Shown: piece by piece, positions 16,305 through 25,036 of the stretch
Numbering within the stretch: the stretch's first letter is position 1
Layout: each line of letters opens with the position of its first letter
Source of the DNA: Bradyrhizobium zhanjiangense
GTDB lineage: Bacteria; Pseudomonadota; Alphaproteobacteria; Rhizobiales; Xanthobacteraceae
Reading direction: 5' to 3'
Assembly: GCF_004114935.1 (NCBI RefSeq)
Contig: NZ_CP022221.1
Location: forward strand, 4,981,001 to 5,045,000
Length of the DNA: 64,000 nucleotides
The notes under the pieces: model-generated
The model's database searches: none
The model's input: the letters and a program-made list of their open reading frames with translations, nothing else
What the model was told of the DNA's origin: nothing
Made by a program: the position numbers and the translations under genes

Positions 16305-17495
16305 GTGTCCAGACCTCTTGAAGGTATCAAGGTTCTCGATCTGTCGAAGGTGCTCGCAGGCCCGCTGTGCGCGCAATATCTCGGTGATCTCGGCGCCGAG
16401 GTGATCAAGGTCGAAGCTGTAGGGCAGGGGGATGAGACGCGGGGGTGGCCGCCATTTCCTGCGCCCGGGCTAGGCACGGTGTTTCTGAGTGCCAATCGCA
16501 ACAAGCGCAGCATTGCGATCAACATGAAGTCCGACAAGGGGCGCAAGCTCGTGCACGAGCTCGCCAAGTCCGCCGATGTCGCGATCGAAAGCTTCGGTAC
16601 GGGCGTTGCCGAGCGGTTGGGAATCGATGCCGCGAGCCTGTGCGCGCTGAACGATCGATTGGTCCATTGCAGCATCTCCGGCTTTGGCCGGACGGGTCCT
16701 CTCAGGAATTCGCCCGGCTATGATGTGATCTTGCAGGCGTTCAGCGGCATCATGTCCATGACTGGCGACGAGGGCGGCGGCCATATCCGCAGCCCGATTT
16801 CACCGATCGACCAGATGACCGGCGTTCATGCTTTCAGCGGCATACTTGCGAGCCTGTTTGCGCGAGAGAAGTCGGGCAGGGGAGCGGCGATCCAGGTGTC
16901 GCTGTTCGACACGGCTCTGGGGCTTCTCGGCTACAATCTCCAGACGTTCTGGGAGCGGGGAACGCAGCCGGCCAAGTGTGGCTCGAGCCATGAGTCCCTA
17001 TGCCCGTATCAAGCCTTCGAGGCCGCGGACGGACCGATCATGATCGGCGTGGCCAACGACAACCTTTGGCGCAAGTTCTGCGCAGTCGCGGGCCTGAACG
17101 GGATCGTGGATGACCCGAAATTCAGAACCAACGCCGATCGGGTCAAGCACCGTGGCGAAACATTGCGCCACGTCCAGGCGGTGATCGCGACCAAGACCGT
17201 CGAGCATTGGAACGCAGCGCTGAACGAGGTCGGCATTCCCTGCTCGCCGATCAACACGCTGGCGCAACTTCTCGACCATCCGCATACAAAGGCCGACAAG
17301 CTCATCATGCAATATGATCATCCTGCAGCGGGGCGGTTGAATTGCGTCGGCCATCCCGTGACGTTTGTCGGAGAAGAGCGCAGCCCCGGCCTGCCGCCGC
17401 CGACTCTCGGGCAGCACACAGACGACGTGCTGAAGGACATGGGTCTTTGCGCCGCGAGCATCGCCGAGCTGCGCCGCGAGGAGATCGTGAGCTGA
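16305..17495 (+). CDS. Class III (CaiB/BaiF) CoA-transferase
   Basis: The 396-residue family III CoA-transferase has LAGPLCAQYLGDLGAEVIKVE near the N-terminus and a catalytic Asp169 in SPISPIDQMTG, the same position as in formyl-CoA:oxalate CoA-transferase. It would move CoA from one acid to another, a way to activate substrate without ATP. It starts at GTG 16305, eight bases after AAGGAG, and lies 27 bases downstream of the FadB-like gene. The acid pair is unknown. Confidence 0.85.
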   Translation: MSRPLEGIKVLDLSKVLAGPLCAQYLGDLGAEVIKVEAVGQGDETRGWPPFPAPGLGTVFLSANRNKRSIAINMKSDKGRKLVHELAKSADVAIESFGTGVAERLGIDAASLCALNDRLVHCSISGFGRTGPLRNSPGYDVILQAFSGIMSMTGDEGGGHIRSPISPIDQMTGVHAFSGILASLFAREKSGRGAAIQVSLFDTALGLLGYNLQTFWERGTQPAKCGSSHESLCPYQAFEAADGPIMIGVANDNLWRKFCAVAGLNGIVDDPKFRTNADRVKHRGETLRHVQAVIATKTVEHWNAALNEVGIPCSPINTLAQLLDHPHTKADKLIMQYDHPAAGRLNCVGHPVTFVGEERSPGLPPPTLGQHTDDVLKDMGLCAASIAELRREEIVS

Positions 17496-17540
17496 CAACG
17501 GCGCGTGCCGGAAGCTACATCCGCGAGCGAAGATACGGTC

Positions 17541-17692
17541 GTTGTGCCCTCTCCCCTTGTGGGAGAGGGCAGCGAGAGCTGCGCAACAAGCTCCTTGGGT
17601 GAGGGGTTGGCTCCGCATCGAAAATCCCTACGCGGAGACAGACCCCTCATCCGGCGCTTCGCGCCACCTTCTCCCACAAAGGGAGAAGGGAA
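17541..17692. repeat. Dispersed palindromic intergenic repeat (CTCTCCC/GGGAGAAGG type)
   Basis: The element is bounded by two hairpins: a 10-bp stem GCCCTCTCCC/GGGAGAGGGC (17546-17555 with 17561-17570) and CCTTCTCCC/GGGAGAAGG (17667-17675 with 17681-17689). The interior contains the GGGTGAGGGGTTGGCT and CCCTCATCCGGCGCTTCGCG segments often seen in such repeats. It sits between converging genes and probably acts as a transcription barrier. Only one copy is present in the window; its dispersed nature is known from related genomes, not seen here. Confidence 0.75.
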
Positions 17693-17696
17693 GAAG

Positions 17697-18086
17697 TCAG
17701 GCCGGCGTGAAGAACGGCAGCGGCGCGCCATCCGTGGGCTTAAACACCACCTTCACCTTCTGGCCGATCTTCAGCGTCGTGAGATCGCAATCGACGAAAT
17801 TGGTCTGGAGCGACGGGCCCTCCTTCAGCGTGACGTAGCCGATCGCATAAGGCCCGGTCGGCGACTTCCGCATCAGGCTGTAGGTGTAGATCGCGCCCTC
17901 GCCCGAAGACTCCTCCCACACCGTCTTGTCGGAGAAGCAGAACGGACAGATCGCGCGCGGGAAGTAGTGCGCTTCGCCACAGGCGGTGCAGCGCTTGATC
18001 AGGAACTTGCCCGCCTTCGCGGCCTCCCAGAACGGCGTGGTCTCGGGATTGGTCGTCGGGGCCGGATATTTTTTCGCTTCACTCAT
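17697..18086 (-). CDS. DUF35 OB-fold protein with rubredoxin-like zinc ribbon, thiolase partner
   Basis: The 129-residue protein has an N-terminal zinc ribbon with two CxxC pairs (CTAC...CPFC, about residues 33-48) and a C-terminal OB-fold. Its ATG overlaps the thiolase stop (ATGA at 18083-18086 on the opposite strand), so it is translationally coupled to the thiolase. DUF35 proteins form complexes with SCP-x-like thiolases; in actinobacterial sterol side-chain degradation such a pair is a retro-aldolase. An in-frame extension to 18269 is antisense-like and rejected. Confidence 0.85.
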   Translation of the reverse strand: MSEAKKYPAPTTNPETTPFWEAAKAGKFLIKRCTACGEAHYFPRAICPFCFSDKTVWEESSGEGAIYTYSLMRKSPTGPYAIGYVTLKEGPSLQTNFVDCDLTTLKIGQKVKVVFKPTDGAPLPFFTPA

Positions 18087-19234
18087 CACACGCGCTCCAG
18101 AATGGCCGTCGAGGCGGCGTGGCGGACGCCAAGCAGGCCGCCGGTGCCGTGGGCGATGGCGAGATCGCAGTTCTTGACCTGCACCTTCGGATGCGCCTCG
18201 CCGCGCAACTGCCTGACGGCCTCGATGATCTTGGTCATGCCGCCGCGGTTGACGGGATGGTTGCTGCACAGGCCACCACCGTCGGTGTTGAACGGCAGCC
18301 TGCCGACACCGGAGATCAGGTTGCCATCGGCGACGAACTTGCCGCCCTCGCCCTTCTTGCAGAAGCCGAGGTCCTCGAGCTGCATCAACACCGTGATGGT
18401 GAAGCTGTCATAGATCGAGGCGTATTTGATGTCCTTCGGCGTGATGCCGGCCTCCTCGAAGGCGCGCGGGCCGGACCAGACGCCGGCGGAGCAAGTGAGA
18501 TCGAGATCCTTACCGCCACGGGGACCCTTCATTGCCTCACCATGGCCGATCAGGCGCACTAAAGGCTTCTTCAGGCTCTTGGCGATCTCTGGCGTGGTCA
18601 CGATAAGCGCGCCGCCGCCGTCCGTGACGACGCAGCAGTCGAGCCTGTGCAGCGGATCGGAAATCATTGGCGAGTTAACGACATCCTCGACGGTGACGAC
18701 GTCTTTCAGCATCGCATGCGGATTGTATTGCGCGTGATGGGAGGCAGCGACCTTGATCCAGGCGAGCTGCTCGCTTGTGGTGCCATAGTCGTGCATGTGG
18801 CGCATGGCGCACATGCCGTAGGCGTTGTGGGTGGTTGCGCCATAGGCGGTCTCGAAATCGGCCTCGGCGCCCGGGGCACGCACCTGCGCGGGACCGGTGC
18901 GCGGCTTGCCCGCAAGCGTGATGAGCGCAATCGAACATTTTCCGGCCGCGATCGCCTCGGCCGCGTGCCCGAGATGGATGATGTAGGAGCAGCCGCCGGT
19001 ATCCGTGCCGTCGACGTGACGTACCTTCAACCCGAGATAATCGACCATCGGCCAGGCGCCGCCCGGCGCATCGCCGGAGAAGAAGTAGCCGTCGATGTCG
19101 TCCTTGGTAAGCCCGGCATCCTCGATCGTGCCCTTGGCGACCTCGGCATGGAGTTGTGCGGTGGATTTGTCCGGCGCGTGCCGAGTTGGGTGCTCATAGA
19201 TCCCGGCTATGTATGCCTTACCTTTGATGGTCAA
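18086..19234 (-). CDS. Thiolase-fold protein of the SCP-x/Ltp type (possible aldolase)
   Basis: The 382-residue protein has the thiolase fold with the C-terminal NTDGGGLCSNHPVNRGGM histidine motif. By hand alignment the usual nucleophilic Cys position is Asp78, with a Cys four residues later in GTDTGGCSY (Cys82), and the second catalytic Cys region reads AHGTGG without Cys. Those changes and the coupled DUF35 gene resemble Ltp2-type retro-aldolases rather than condensing thiolases. It may remove a short acyl unit from a branched beta-hydroxyacyl-CoA. It is preceded by a strong hairpin and the binding-protein gene, with no clear operator of its own, so it may be read from the promoter at 20.5 kb. 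Confidence 0.75.
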   Translation of the reverse strand: MTIKGKAYIAGIYEHPTRHAPDKSTAQLHAEVAKGTIEDAGLTKDDIDGYFFSGDAPGGAWPMVDYLGLKVRHVDGTDTGGCSYIIHLGHAAEAIAAGKCSIALITLAGKPRTGPAQVRAPGAEADFETAYGATTHNAYGMCAMRHMHDYGTTSEQLAWIKVAASHHAQYNPHAMLKDVVTVEDVVNSPMISDPLHRLDCCVVTDGGGALIVTTPEIAKSLKKPLVRLIGHGEAMKGPRGGKDLDLTCSAGVWSGPRAFEEAGITPKDIKYASIYDSFTITVLMQLEDLGFCKKGEGGKFVADGNLISGVGRLPFNTDGGGLCSNHPVNRGGMTKIIEAVRQLRGEAHPKVQVKNCDLAIAHGTGGLLGVRHAASTAILERV

Positions 19235-19269
19235 CGAAGGTCTCCGTTCGCTTTGTTCTGCCGTTTACG

Positions 19270-19291
19270 CCTGCCGGGCGTACCCGGCAGG
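19270..19291 (-). terminator. Hairpin between binding-protein gene and thiolase gene
   Basis: A perfect 9-bp GC-rich stem (19270-19278 with 19283-19291) and 4-base loop follows the binding-protein stop. It could terminate or attenuate, leaving more binding protein than thiolase transcript. Confidence 0.5.
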
Positions 19292-19302
19292 CCATCGCCA
19301 CC

Positions 19303-20499
19303 CTACTCGTCGAGCAGCTTCCAGGACGTCTTGTCGAAGATTGCCATGCGCAAGGAGCGGTAGGGGGCATAGTTCTCCTTGGAATTGGTGAGCTCGATTC
19401 CCGGAAGGAGCATGCCGACACGCTCCTTGTTGAAGCTTGTCGCCTGCGCGAGCAGGTTCTCGCGGGTCAGATTGTCACCGCATCGCTGCAGGCCTTTTGC
19501 GATGGCCTGCGCATTGATGTAGCCGGACAGCGCAATGAAGTCGTTCGGGCTGTCGTTCGGGGCCCATTTCTTCATGAAGGCGACGTAGTCCTTCACCTCT
19601 GCATCCTCGGCCCAGGCGGGATCGTTGGCCTGCTTGGCGAATTGGGTCGTATAGGCGCCCTGGACGTTGTCGAGCCCGGCAGGCGTCAGCACGCCCTGGA
19701 TCGAGTTGACGGGGCTGGCCAGGAACTGCACCGGCTTCCAGTTTATCTCGTTCGCCTTCTTGATCCCCTGGGCCGCAAATTTCGGCGTCGTGAAATAGAC
19801 CAGCGTATCGGCGCCCGCGGCCTTGAGCTTGAGGATCTCGGAATCGATCGTCGGATAGCTGAGCTCGTAGGAGGCTTCCGCCACGATCTTCGCCTGACCA
19901 TCAGAGCCCAGGCCGGCCTTGAGGCCGGTAAGGTAGTCCTTGCCGTAGTCGTCGTTCTGGTAGAGCACGGCGATCCTGGCGTTCGGCATCTTCTTGAGAA
20001 TGAACTTGCCGAAGGTGGCGCCCTCCATCTCGAACGGCGGGTAGAACGGCACAGTCCATGGGAAGCTCCGGGGGTCGTTGAAGCGGCGGCCGCCGGCCGA
20101 GATGAAGACCTGGGGCACCTTGTTCTGGTTGAGATATTTTTGAACGGCTACGTTGGGCACGGTGCCCACGGTCCCGACCTCGGCCAGAACGCCGTCGTCA
20201 TCGATCAGCTTGCGGGTCTGTTCGATGGCCTTGGGCGGGCTGAACGCGTTGTCGAGGGAGAACAGGTTGACTTTCCTGCCGTTGATTCCACCCGCCTCAT
20301 TCAGCATCTGGAAATAGCCGGTCATCACGCGGCCATAGCTCGAGAAGGCCGATGCCGGCCCGCTATAGGGGACGGTCTGGCCGATCTTGATCTCGGTGTC
20401 GGTAACACCTGGGCCATATTGCTCTTCGGCGGCGCCGGCCTCGAATGCCGCGCCGGATAGGAACAGGATCGAAGCGCTGACCAAAATCGAAGTTCTCAT
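19303..20499 (-). CDS. Periplasmic branched-chain-amino-acid-type substrate-binding protein
   Basis: A 398-residue type I periplasmic binding protein with a signal peptide (MRTSILVSASILFLSG...AGAA, cleavage near residue 24) followed by EIKIGQTVPYSGPASAF. I chose the ATG at 20499 with GGGAG six bases upstream; one at 20511 would add four residues. It belongs to the family that binds aromatic acids, branched amino acids and other carboxylates for liv-type ABC importers. The permeases and ATPases are at 23147-26427. It is close to the partial protein at 63699. An operator copy lies 43 bases upstream. Confidence 0.85.
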   Translation of the reverse strand: MRTSILVSASILFLSGAAFEAGAAEEQYGPGVTDTEIKIGQTVPYSGPASAFSSYGRVMTGYFQMLNEAGGINGRKVNLFSLDNAFSPPKAIEQTRKLIDDDGVLAEVGTVGTVPNVAVQKYLNQNKVPQVFISAGGRRFNDPRSFPWTVPFYPPFEMEGATFGKFILKKMPNARIAVLYQNDDYGKDYLTGLKAGLGSDGQAKIVAEASYELSYPTIDSEILKLKAAGADTLVYFTTPKFAAQGIKKANEINWKPVQFLASPVNSIQGVLTPAGLDNVQGAYTTQFAKQANDPAWAEDAEVKDYVAFMKKWAPNDSPNDFIALSGYINAQAIAKGLQRCGDNLTRENLLAQATSFNKERVGMLLPGIELTNSKENYAPYRSLRMAIFDKTSWKLLDE

Positions 20500-20541
20500 G
20501 CCGGCTCCCATATCGCTTCTTGTTTTACATGCGAAAATCAG

Positions 20542-20553
20542 TACACTATAGTA
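20542..20553. promoter_or_regulatory. Candidate MarR operator before the binding-protein gene
   Basis: TACACTATAGTA, within a near-perfect GTAC...GTAC palindrome, differs from the consensus in the second half-site. It lies in a 268-base divergent gap that also contains the site at 20700. Confidence 0.5.
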
Positions 20554-20699
20554 CGATATCTTGGAAGTCGAAAATGCGGATTGTGCCAGTCGCTGCGCCC
20601 CTCGGAATGTATCGCGCTGCAACTAGGAGACCGCCGGCTGGTGATCCGCATTTCGGCGCGACCTTCGCCTTGACGCCACCGCGATTGTGGTTCAGATAG

Positions 20700-20711
20700 T
20701 ACGTAAGCGTA
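20700..20711. promoter_or_regulatory. Candidate MarR operator before the phosphotransferase gene
   Basis: TACGTAAGCGTA has both outer half-sites (TACG and CGTA) with an altered centre. It lies 57 bases before the ATG at 20768. Confidence 0.5.
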
Positions 20712-20767
20712 CGAAATGTCGGGCGCGTCGCAAGCTGTGCGACCGCTCGCCGGCGAAGGGAGGGAAC

Positions 20768-21940
20768 ATGGCTGCCTCGGGCGCAATGGCACTGGCCGCG
20801 CTGAAGATTGGCGGGCGCGTCGCCTTCGAACGTCTGATGCGGCCGAAGGCCCGCCGCGCGGAGGATGTTCCGTGCTCGCCCGGGGCCGTCACGCCGGAGT
20901 GGCTGACCGCCGTGCTCTGTCAAAGAAGTCCCGGCGCTGTCGTCACCGACGTCGTGGTGAAGCCTGCGAGCGCCGGGACGCACGAACGCCACCAGTTGAT
21001 CGTCAGGTACAACGACGCGGGCCAGCGCGCAGGCTTGCCGCGGTCGATGTTCACGAAGTCGCTGCCGAGCGTCGTCACACGCATGATCGGCGGCTTCAAT
21101 GGCACCGCGCGGGTCGAGGGCCGCTTCTACATGCAGCTGCGGCCGCAGCTTGAGATCGAGGCGCCGATCGGCTATCACGCGGCGTTCGATCGCCAGACCT
21201 ACGCCTCGATTCTTCTCCTGGAGGACATGGTCGCAACCAAATCGGCGACCTTTTGCAACTACAAGACCTACGTTGACCGCGAGATGGCTGAGGACATGGT
21301 CGATGTTCTTGCCGCGCTGCATGCGCGCTTCTACGGCGATAGCGAGCTTTCGGCACGGTATCCGTGGGTTGCCAGCTATCCGCGCTGGTTCACCATCGGC
21401 GCGGAAAAGATGAGCCTCGAGCACTACACCCGAAAGGCGTTCGATGCTGCCGCGCATGTCATCCCGAAGAGCGTGCTCGCGCAGCGTGACGCGGTCTGGC
21501 CGGCGGCTGTGCAAGCGCTTGCTGTCCACGACAACGAGCCGCAGGGACTGATCCATTCCGACGTGCATATCGGCAATTGGTACCGCACGGGGGCGGGGAA
21601 GATGGGCCTATGCGATTGGCAGTGCCTTGCCCGCGGTCACTGGTCGCGGGACTTTTCCTATGCCGTGACGGCGGCGCTGACACCGGACGACCGCCGCAAC
21701 TGGGAGAAGGACCTGCTCCGTCGCTATCTCGACCGGTTCGCCGCATTGACGGGGACCAGGCCAGACTTCGACCGAAGTTTCCTCAACTATCGGCAGCAGA
21801 TGGTGCATGCGCTCCTGATGTGGACGATTACGTTGTGCCATTCGCCTTTGTTGCCGGCCATGCAGTCGGAGGCGACGACGCTCGCGATGATTGAGCGAAT
21901 CTCGACGGCGATGGCCGATCTGGATTCGTTGCGCAGCTGA
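20768..21940 (+). CDS. Phosphotransferase (aminoglycoside/choline kinase-like fold)
   Basis: The 390-residue protein has the kinase catalytic loop HSDVHIGN (263-270) and the metal-binding LCDW (281-284, Asp283). It therefore looks like an active small-molecule kinase of the APH/CHK type. AAGGGAGGG precedes the ATG at 20768. Its place under a regulon operator suggests it phosphorylates a pathway metabolite, possibly a hydroxyacyl-CoA or hydroxylated acid, rather than an antibiotic. The substrate is inference. It is only distantly like the second kinase-fold protein at 33431. Confidence 0.75.
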   Translation: MAASGAMALAALKIGGRVAFERLMRPKARRAEDVPCSPGAVTPEWLTAVLCQRSPGAVVTDVVVKPASAGTHERHQLIVRYNDAGQRAGLPRSMFTKSLPSVVTRMIGGFNGTARVEGRFYMQLRPQLEIEAPIGYHAAFDRQTYASILLLEDMVATKSATFCNYKTYVDREMAEDMVDVLAALHARFYGDSELSARYPWVASYPRWFTIGAEKMSLEHYTRKAFDAAAHVIPKSVLAQRDAVWPAAVQALAVHDNEPQGLIHSDVHIGNWYRTGAGKMGLCDWQCLARGHWSRDFSYAVTAALTPDDRRNWEKDLLRRYLDRFAALTGTRPDFDRSFLNYRQQMVHALLMWTITLCHSPLLPAMQSEATTLAMIERISTAMADLDSLRS

Positions 21941-21971
21941 TCGGCGTCGACGAAAGGGGACCGGCGGCCTA

Positions 21972-22838
21972 TCAGGCCGCCGTTAGCCGGCATTCGCCGG
22001 GATCGATCACCATAGTGTGCCGCTCCGCCGCCCACGCCCTGAACCTGATGACATCGCCTTCCTCGAACATGTCGATCCGGATCGTGTCGCCGGGAAATGC
22101 GGGCGCGACAAATCGTGCTGCCATCGCGTCGATCAGCTCGGGACGACCCGAAGCGTAACGCTTCAAGATGGCGCGGCAGGCGAGGCCCAGCGTGTTAAGG
22201 CCGTGCGAGATCGGGCGGTCCAAGCCGGCCTCGCGAGCCACCGCCGGGTCGGCGTGGATTGGCATGTAGTCGCGGCTGACAAGGCGATACAGCAAGGCGG
22301 CCTGGTACGGCGTTCGATAGGCGATGCTGGCGCTGGGTCTTCCGTCGCTACCAATCGGCGCAATCGCGGCGGGCGGCAAACCGTAGTTGCCGCAGCCGCC
22401 GTCGCCGCGCAGGAATTCCGTCGCCCGAAGGGTTGCCAGTCGCTCGCCGCTGGCGGCGTCGAACAGCTCGGTATCGAAATAGAGGAGGGCGCCGCGCGTC
22501 CGTCCCTTGTCTTCGACCGCGCTGACACGGTGCTCGGCGCGGATGGATGCGCTGACCGGAAGCGGGCGATGCAGCGTGAGGCGCTGCTCGCCATGCAGGG
22601 CCTTGGTCCAGGCAATCCCCGTTTTGGGCTCGGCGATCCACAGCGGCGGCCAGCCGAGCGTCACGCTCATGCTGGGCACGGCGCGTTGATCGCGGCCTTC
22701 GTACACATAGGCCAATTCGTCCTCGTCCAGCGGATCGTCGCCCATGCCAAGGCCGAGCGCGTAAAGGGCGGAATCGCGCCAATCGTAGGTTTGGTGGATC
22801 GGCGCGAAGCGCCGGGCGACGACATGATCAAGGTCCAT
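21972..22838 (-). CDS. Double-hot-dog MaoC-type enoyl-CoA hydratase 2
   Basis: The 288-residue protein has the length and layout of eukaryotic-type hydratase 2: two hot-dog repeats and a C-terminal motif SRDYMPIHADP with Asp190 and His195. The usual Asn before the Pro is Met (M192 in DYMPIH), a mild deviation. The DRPISHGLNTLG segment matches the family. It would hydrate trans-2-enoyl-CoA to the (R)-3-hydroxyacyl-CoA. It is divergent from the liv operon with two operator copies between. Confidence 0.8.
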   Translation of the reverse strand: MDLDHVVARRFAPIHQTYDWRDSALYALGLGMGDDPLDEDELAYVYEGRDQRAVPSMSVTLGWPPLWIAEPKTGIAWTKALHGEQRLTLHRPLPVSASIRAEHRVSAVEDKGRTRGALLYFDTELFDAASGERLATLRATEFLRGDGGCGNYGLPPAAIAPIGSDGRPSASIAYRTPYQAALLYRLVSRDYMPIHADPAVAREAGLDRPISHGLNTLGLACRAILKRYASGRPELIDAMAARFVAPAFPGDTIRIDMFEEGDVIRFRAWAAERHTMVIDPGECRLTAA

Positions 22839-22928
22839 AGGGGGCTCCGGTAGTGGTCGCGCGCCTCTGACGAGACGCCGCTGTGCACGAGATGCCGCAG
22901 CGAAGGGTCCCGATTTGGATTTGCGGCG

Positions 22929-22940
22929 AACACTAGTATA
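22929..22940. promoter_or_regulatory. Candidate MarR operator 1 before hydratase 2 and liv operon
   Basis: AACACTAGTATA, two bases from the consensus. The 308-base gap 22839-23146 holds this site and a second one 15 bases away; nothing else was recognised in it. Confidence 0.55.
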
Positions 22941-22943
22941 TGA

Positions 22944-22955
22944 TAAACCAGTGTA
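22944..22955. promoter_or_regulatory. Candidate MarR operator 2 before hydratase 2 and liv operon
   Basis: TAAACCAGTGTA is followed by CTAAT; the right arm is intact. With the neighbouring copy it forms a tandem pair spaced 15 bases, about one and a half helical turns. Confidence 0.5.
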
Positions 22956-23146
22956 CTAATCGAGCGTCGAACTCGAGGTCGTCCGACAGGACGGGGAAAT
23001 GCTGAAGGCCGGCACGGAGCGCGATTGAAACCCGCTGCGGGGGCCGGGCAATGGCAGGAGGGCCCTTTGCGAGGTCAAGCGCGCAGGCTGGCGCATCGGA
23101 CGGCCGCATGCCGTTGCGGAATGCACCCGGGCAGGAGACCGCTGCC

Positions 23147-24004
23147 ATGATCGCGCTGCTGATCGCGAATTCGCTGGCGCTTGCGTCATTACTGATCATG
23201 CTGTCGAGCGGGCTCGCCTTGATCTACGGCCTGCGCGACGTCATCAATTTCGGCCACGGCGCGATCTACATGCTCGGCGCCTATCTCGGCTACACGATTG
23301 CTCTCGTCGGTGGATTCTGGCTGGCGCTGCTGCTCGTTCCGATCCTGCTGGCGCTTGTCGGAATAGCCTTCGAATATCTGGCGCTACGGCCGCTGCAGCG
23401 ACGCTCGCATATCGAAGTCGCGCTGGTCACCTTGGGCCTGGGCATCATCCTCGGCCAGATCATCATCTACCTCTACGGCGGCGAGGCTCGCAGCGTCGAT
23501 GCGCCGAAAATCCTGTCCGGCTCCGTGACCATCCTGCACCTGTCCTATCCGGTCTATCGTCTCTTCCTGATCGTGATGGGGCTCGGGTCCTGCGCGCTGC
23601 TCGCCTTGTGGCTGCGATGGACGGCGTCGGGGCTGTATGTCCGCGCGGTCAGTCAGGATCCGTCGGTCGCGCGCATGATGGGCATCAACGCCGACCGCCT
23701 GAGCCTGCTGGTGACCAGCCTCAGCACGGCGTTCGCCGGCATCGCGGGCGTGCTGGCCGGACCCTATTTGTCGGTCGATCCTGGAATGGACGTCGTGATG
23801 ATCGTGAACTGCCTGATCATCGTCGTGATCGGCGGCACCGGGAGCATCGGCGGCGCAATCATAGCAGCCTTGCTGTTCGGCTTCGTTCAGGTCGCAGGTT
23901 CGGTGTTTCTGCCAAATCTTGCGGCGCTGGTGCCCTACATCCTGCTGATGGTCGTGCTGCTGATCGCGCCGGGTGGCATCGGACGCGGGAGGGTGCTGAG
24001 TTGA
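23147..24004 (+). CDS. livH: Branched-chain-type ABC transporter permease LivH
   Basis: The 285-residue integral membrane protein has the LivH N-terminus with a hydrophobic helix, GLALIYGLRDVINFGHGAIYMLGAYL (residues about 17-42), and a C-terminal GGTGSIGGAIIAALLFG EAA-like loop. It forms the inner-membrane channel with LivM. AGGAG lies ten bases before the ATG at 23147. The regulon's tandem operators lie about 200 bases upstream. First of four co-directional, mostly overlapping transporter genes. Confidence 0.85.
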   Translation: MIALLIANSLALASLLIMLSSGLALIYGLRDVINFGHGAIYMLGAYLGYTIALVGGFWLALLLVPILLALVGIAFEYLALRPLQRRSHIEVALVTLGLGIILGQIIIYLYGGEARSVDAPKILSGSVTILHLSYPVYRLFLIVMGLGSCALLALWLRWTASGLYVRAVSQDPSVARMMGINADRLSLLVTSLSTAFAGIAGVLAGPYLSVDPGMDVVMIVNCLIIVVIGGTGSIGGAIIAALLFGFVQVAGSVFLPNLAALVPYILLMVVLLIAPGGIGRGRVLS

Positions 24005-25035
24005 GCAACGGCACGATGACCGACGACCTGCATGCATCTGCGACGGCGACGGTCGGCGGCCCGTTGCCGCGGCTTTCGCTCGCCATTGTGGTCGGCCTGA
24101 TCGGGCTTGGCGCCGGTGCCGTCGTCCCGACCTATTTCGCCAGCGATTTCGTGCTTCGACTTGGCAGCGAAGGCCTCCTGCTGGGCTTGCTCGCGCTCAG
24201 CGTCGCCTTCCTGATGAACCAGGCCGGCCTCGTTGCGCTCGGCGCGGCCAGTATCTACGGCGGCGCCGGATATCTGTTTGCGATCGGCATGAGCGATTGG
24301 GGCTTGACGCCGACTGCGGCGCTATGCGTCGCGTTCCTGATCCTTCTTGCCTATTCCGCCGTGCTCGGCGCATTGATCGTCAGGACCAATCCGCTCGCCT
24401 TCATGATGCTGACGCTCGCCGCCGGCGAAATGATCAGTCATGCCGTTCTGCTCGAGGGATTGCGCGACTATACCGGAGGGGCAGACGGGCTGGTTGTTCG
24501 GACCACCGGAACGGTCCTCGGCATCGACGCGGTTCGCTTTGCCGATCCCGCGCAATTCTGGTCGCTGGCCTGGGTCGTCACCGTCCTGGTCGGACTGACA
24601 TTCTGGGCCATCGCACGTTCCCGTCTCGGCGCGGTACTCCGCGCCATCAGGGAGAACGAGGAACGCATGCGCTTCTCGGGCTTCAATACCTTCCTGCCAA
24701 GGCTGATCGGGTATGTGCTCGTGAATATCGTGGCTGCGATCGCTGGATTCCTGCATGTGCTCAATGCCGGTTTCGTCTCGCCGGAGAGTCTGGGGCTGTT
24801 CGTCAGCACCAATACGCTGGTCGCCGCGCTGATCGGTGGCATCTCCGGTTCGCTCGGCCCGATTCTCGGCGGGCTGATCTTCTCCTTTGCGCAGGACGAG
24901 TTTGGCGCGCGCGGGCTCACGCAGCTTCTGACCGGTGTTGCGATCGTCGTATTCATTGTCGTGTTCCCGCGTGGTGTCGTCGGCGGGCTGTCCGGCCTTT
25001 CGAAGCGGCTCGGCTCGTGGCGGGAGGCGTCCTGA
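24001..25035 (+). CDS. livM: Branched-chain-type ABC transporter permease LivM
   Basis: The 344-residue (or 339) membrane protein has about eight hydrophobic segments, the LivM motif VALGAASIYGGAGYLFAIG, and the cytoplasmic RSRLGAVLRAIRENEERMRFSG loop that contacts the ATPases. I chose TTG 24001, which overlaps the livH stop and has GGGAGGG at a good distance; the ATG at 24016 is the alternative and lacks a good ribosome site. Pairs with LivH. Confidence 0.8.
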   Translation: MSNGTMTDDLHASATATVGGPLPRLSLAIVVGLIGLGAGAVVPTYFASDFVLRLGSEGLLLGLLALSVAFLMNQAGLVALGAASIYGGAGYLFAIGMSDWGLTPTAALCVAFLILLAYSAVLGALIVRTNPLAFMMLTLAAGEMISHAVLLEGLRDYTGGADGLVVRTTGTVLGIDAVRFADPAQFWSLAWVVTVLVGLTFWAIARSRLGAVLRAIRENEERMRFSGFNTFLPRLIGYVLVNIVAAIAGFLHVLNAGFVSPESLGLFVSTNTLVAALIGGISGSLGPILGGLIFSFAQDEFGARGLTQLLTGVAIVVFIVVFPRGVVGGLSGLSKRLGSWREAS

Positions 25036-25036
25036 C

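Noticed and set aside
17505..18413. Plus-strand open frame across the repeat and DUF35/thiolase genes
   Set aside because: It reads through the palindromic repeat and antisense to two conserved genes.
20768..21940. Aminoglycoside resistance gene
   Set aside because: The fold is shared, but the setting and operator point to metabolism and no resistance-specific motif is seen.
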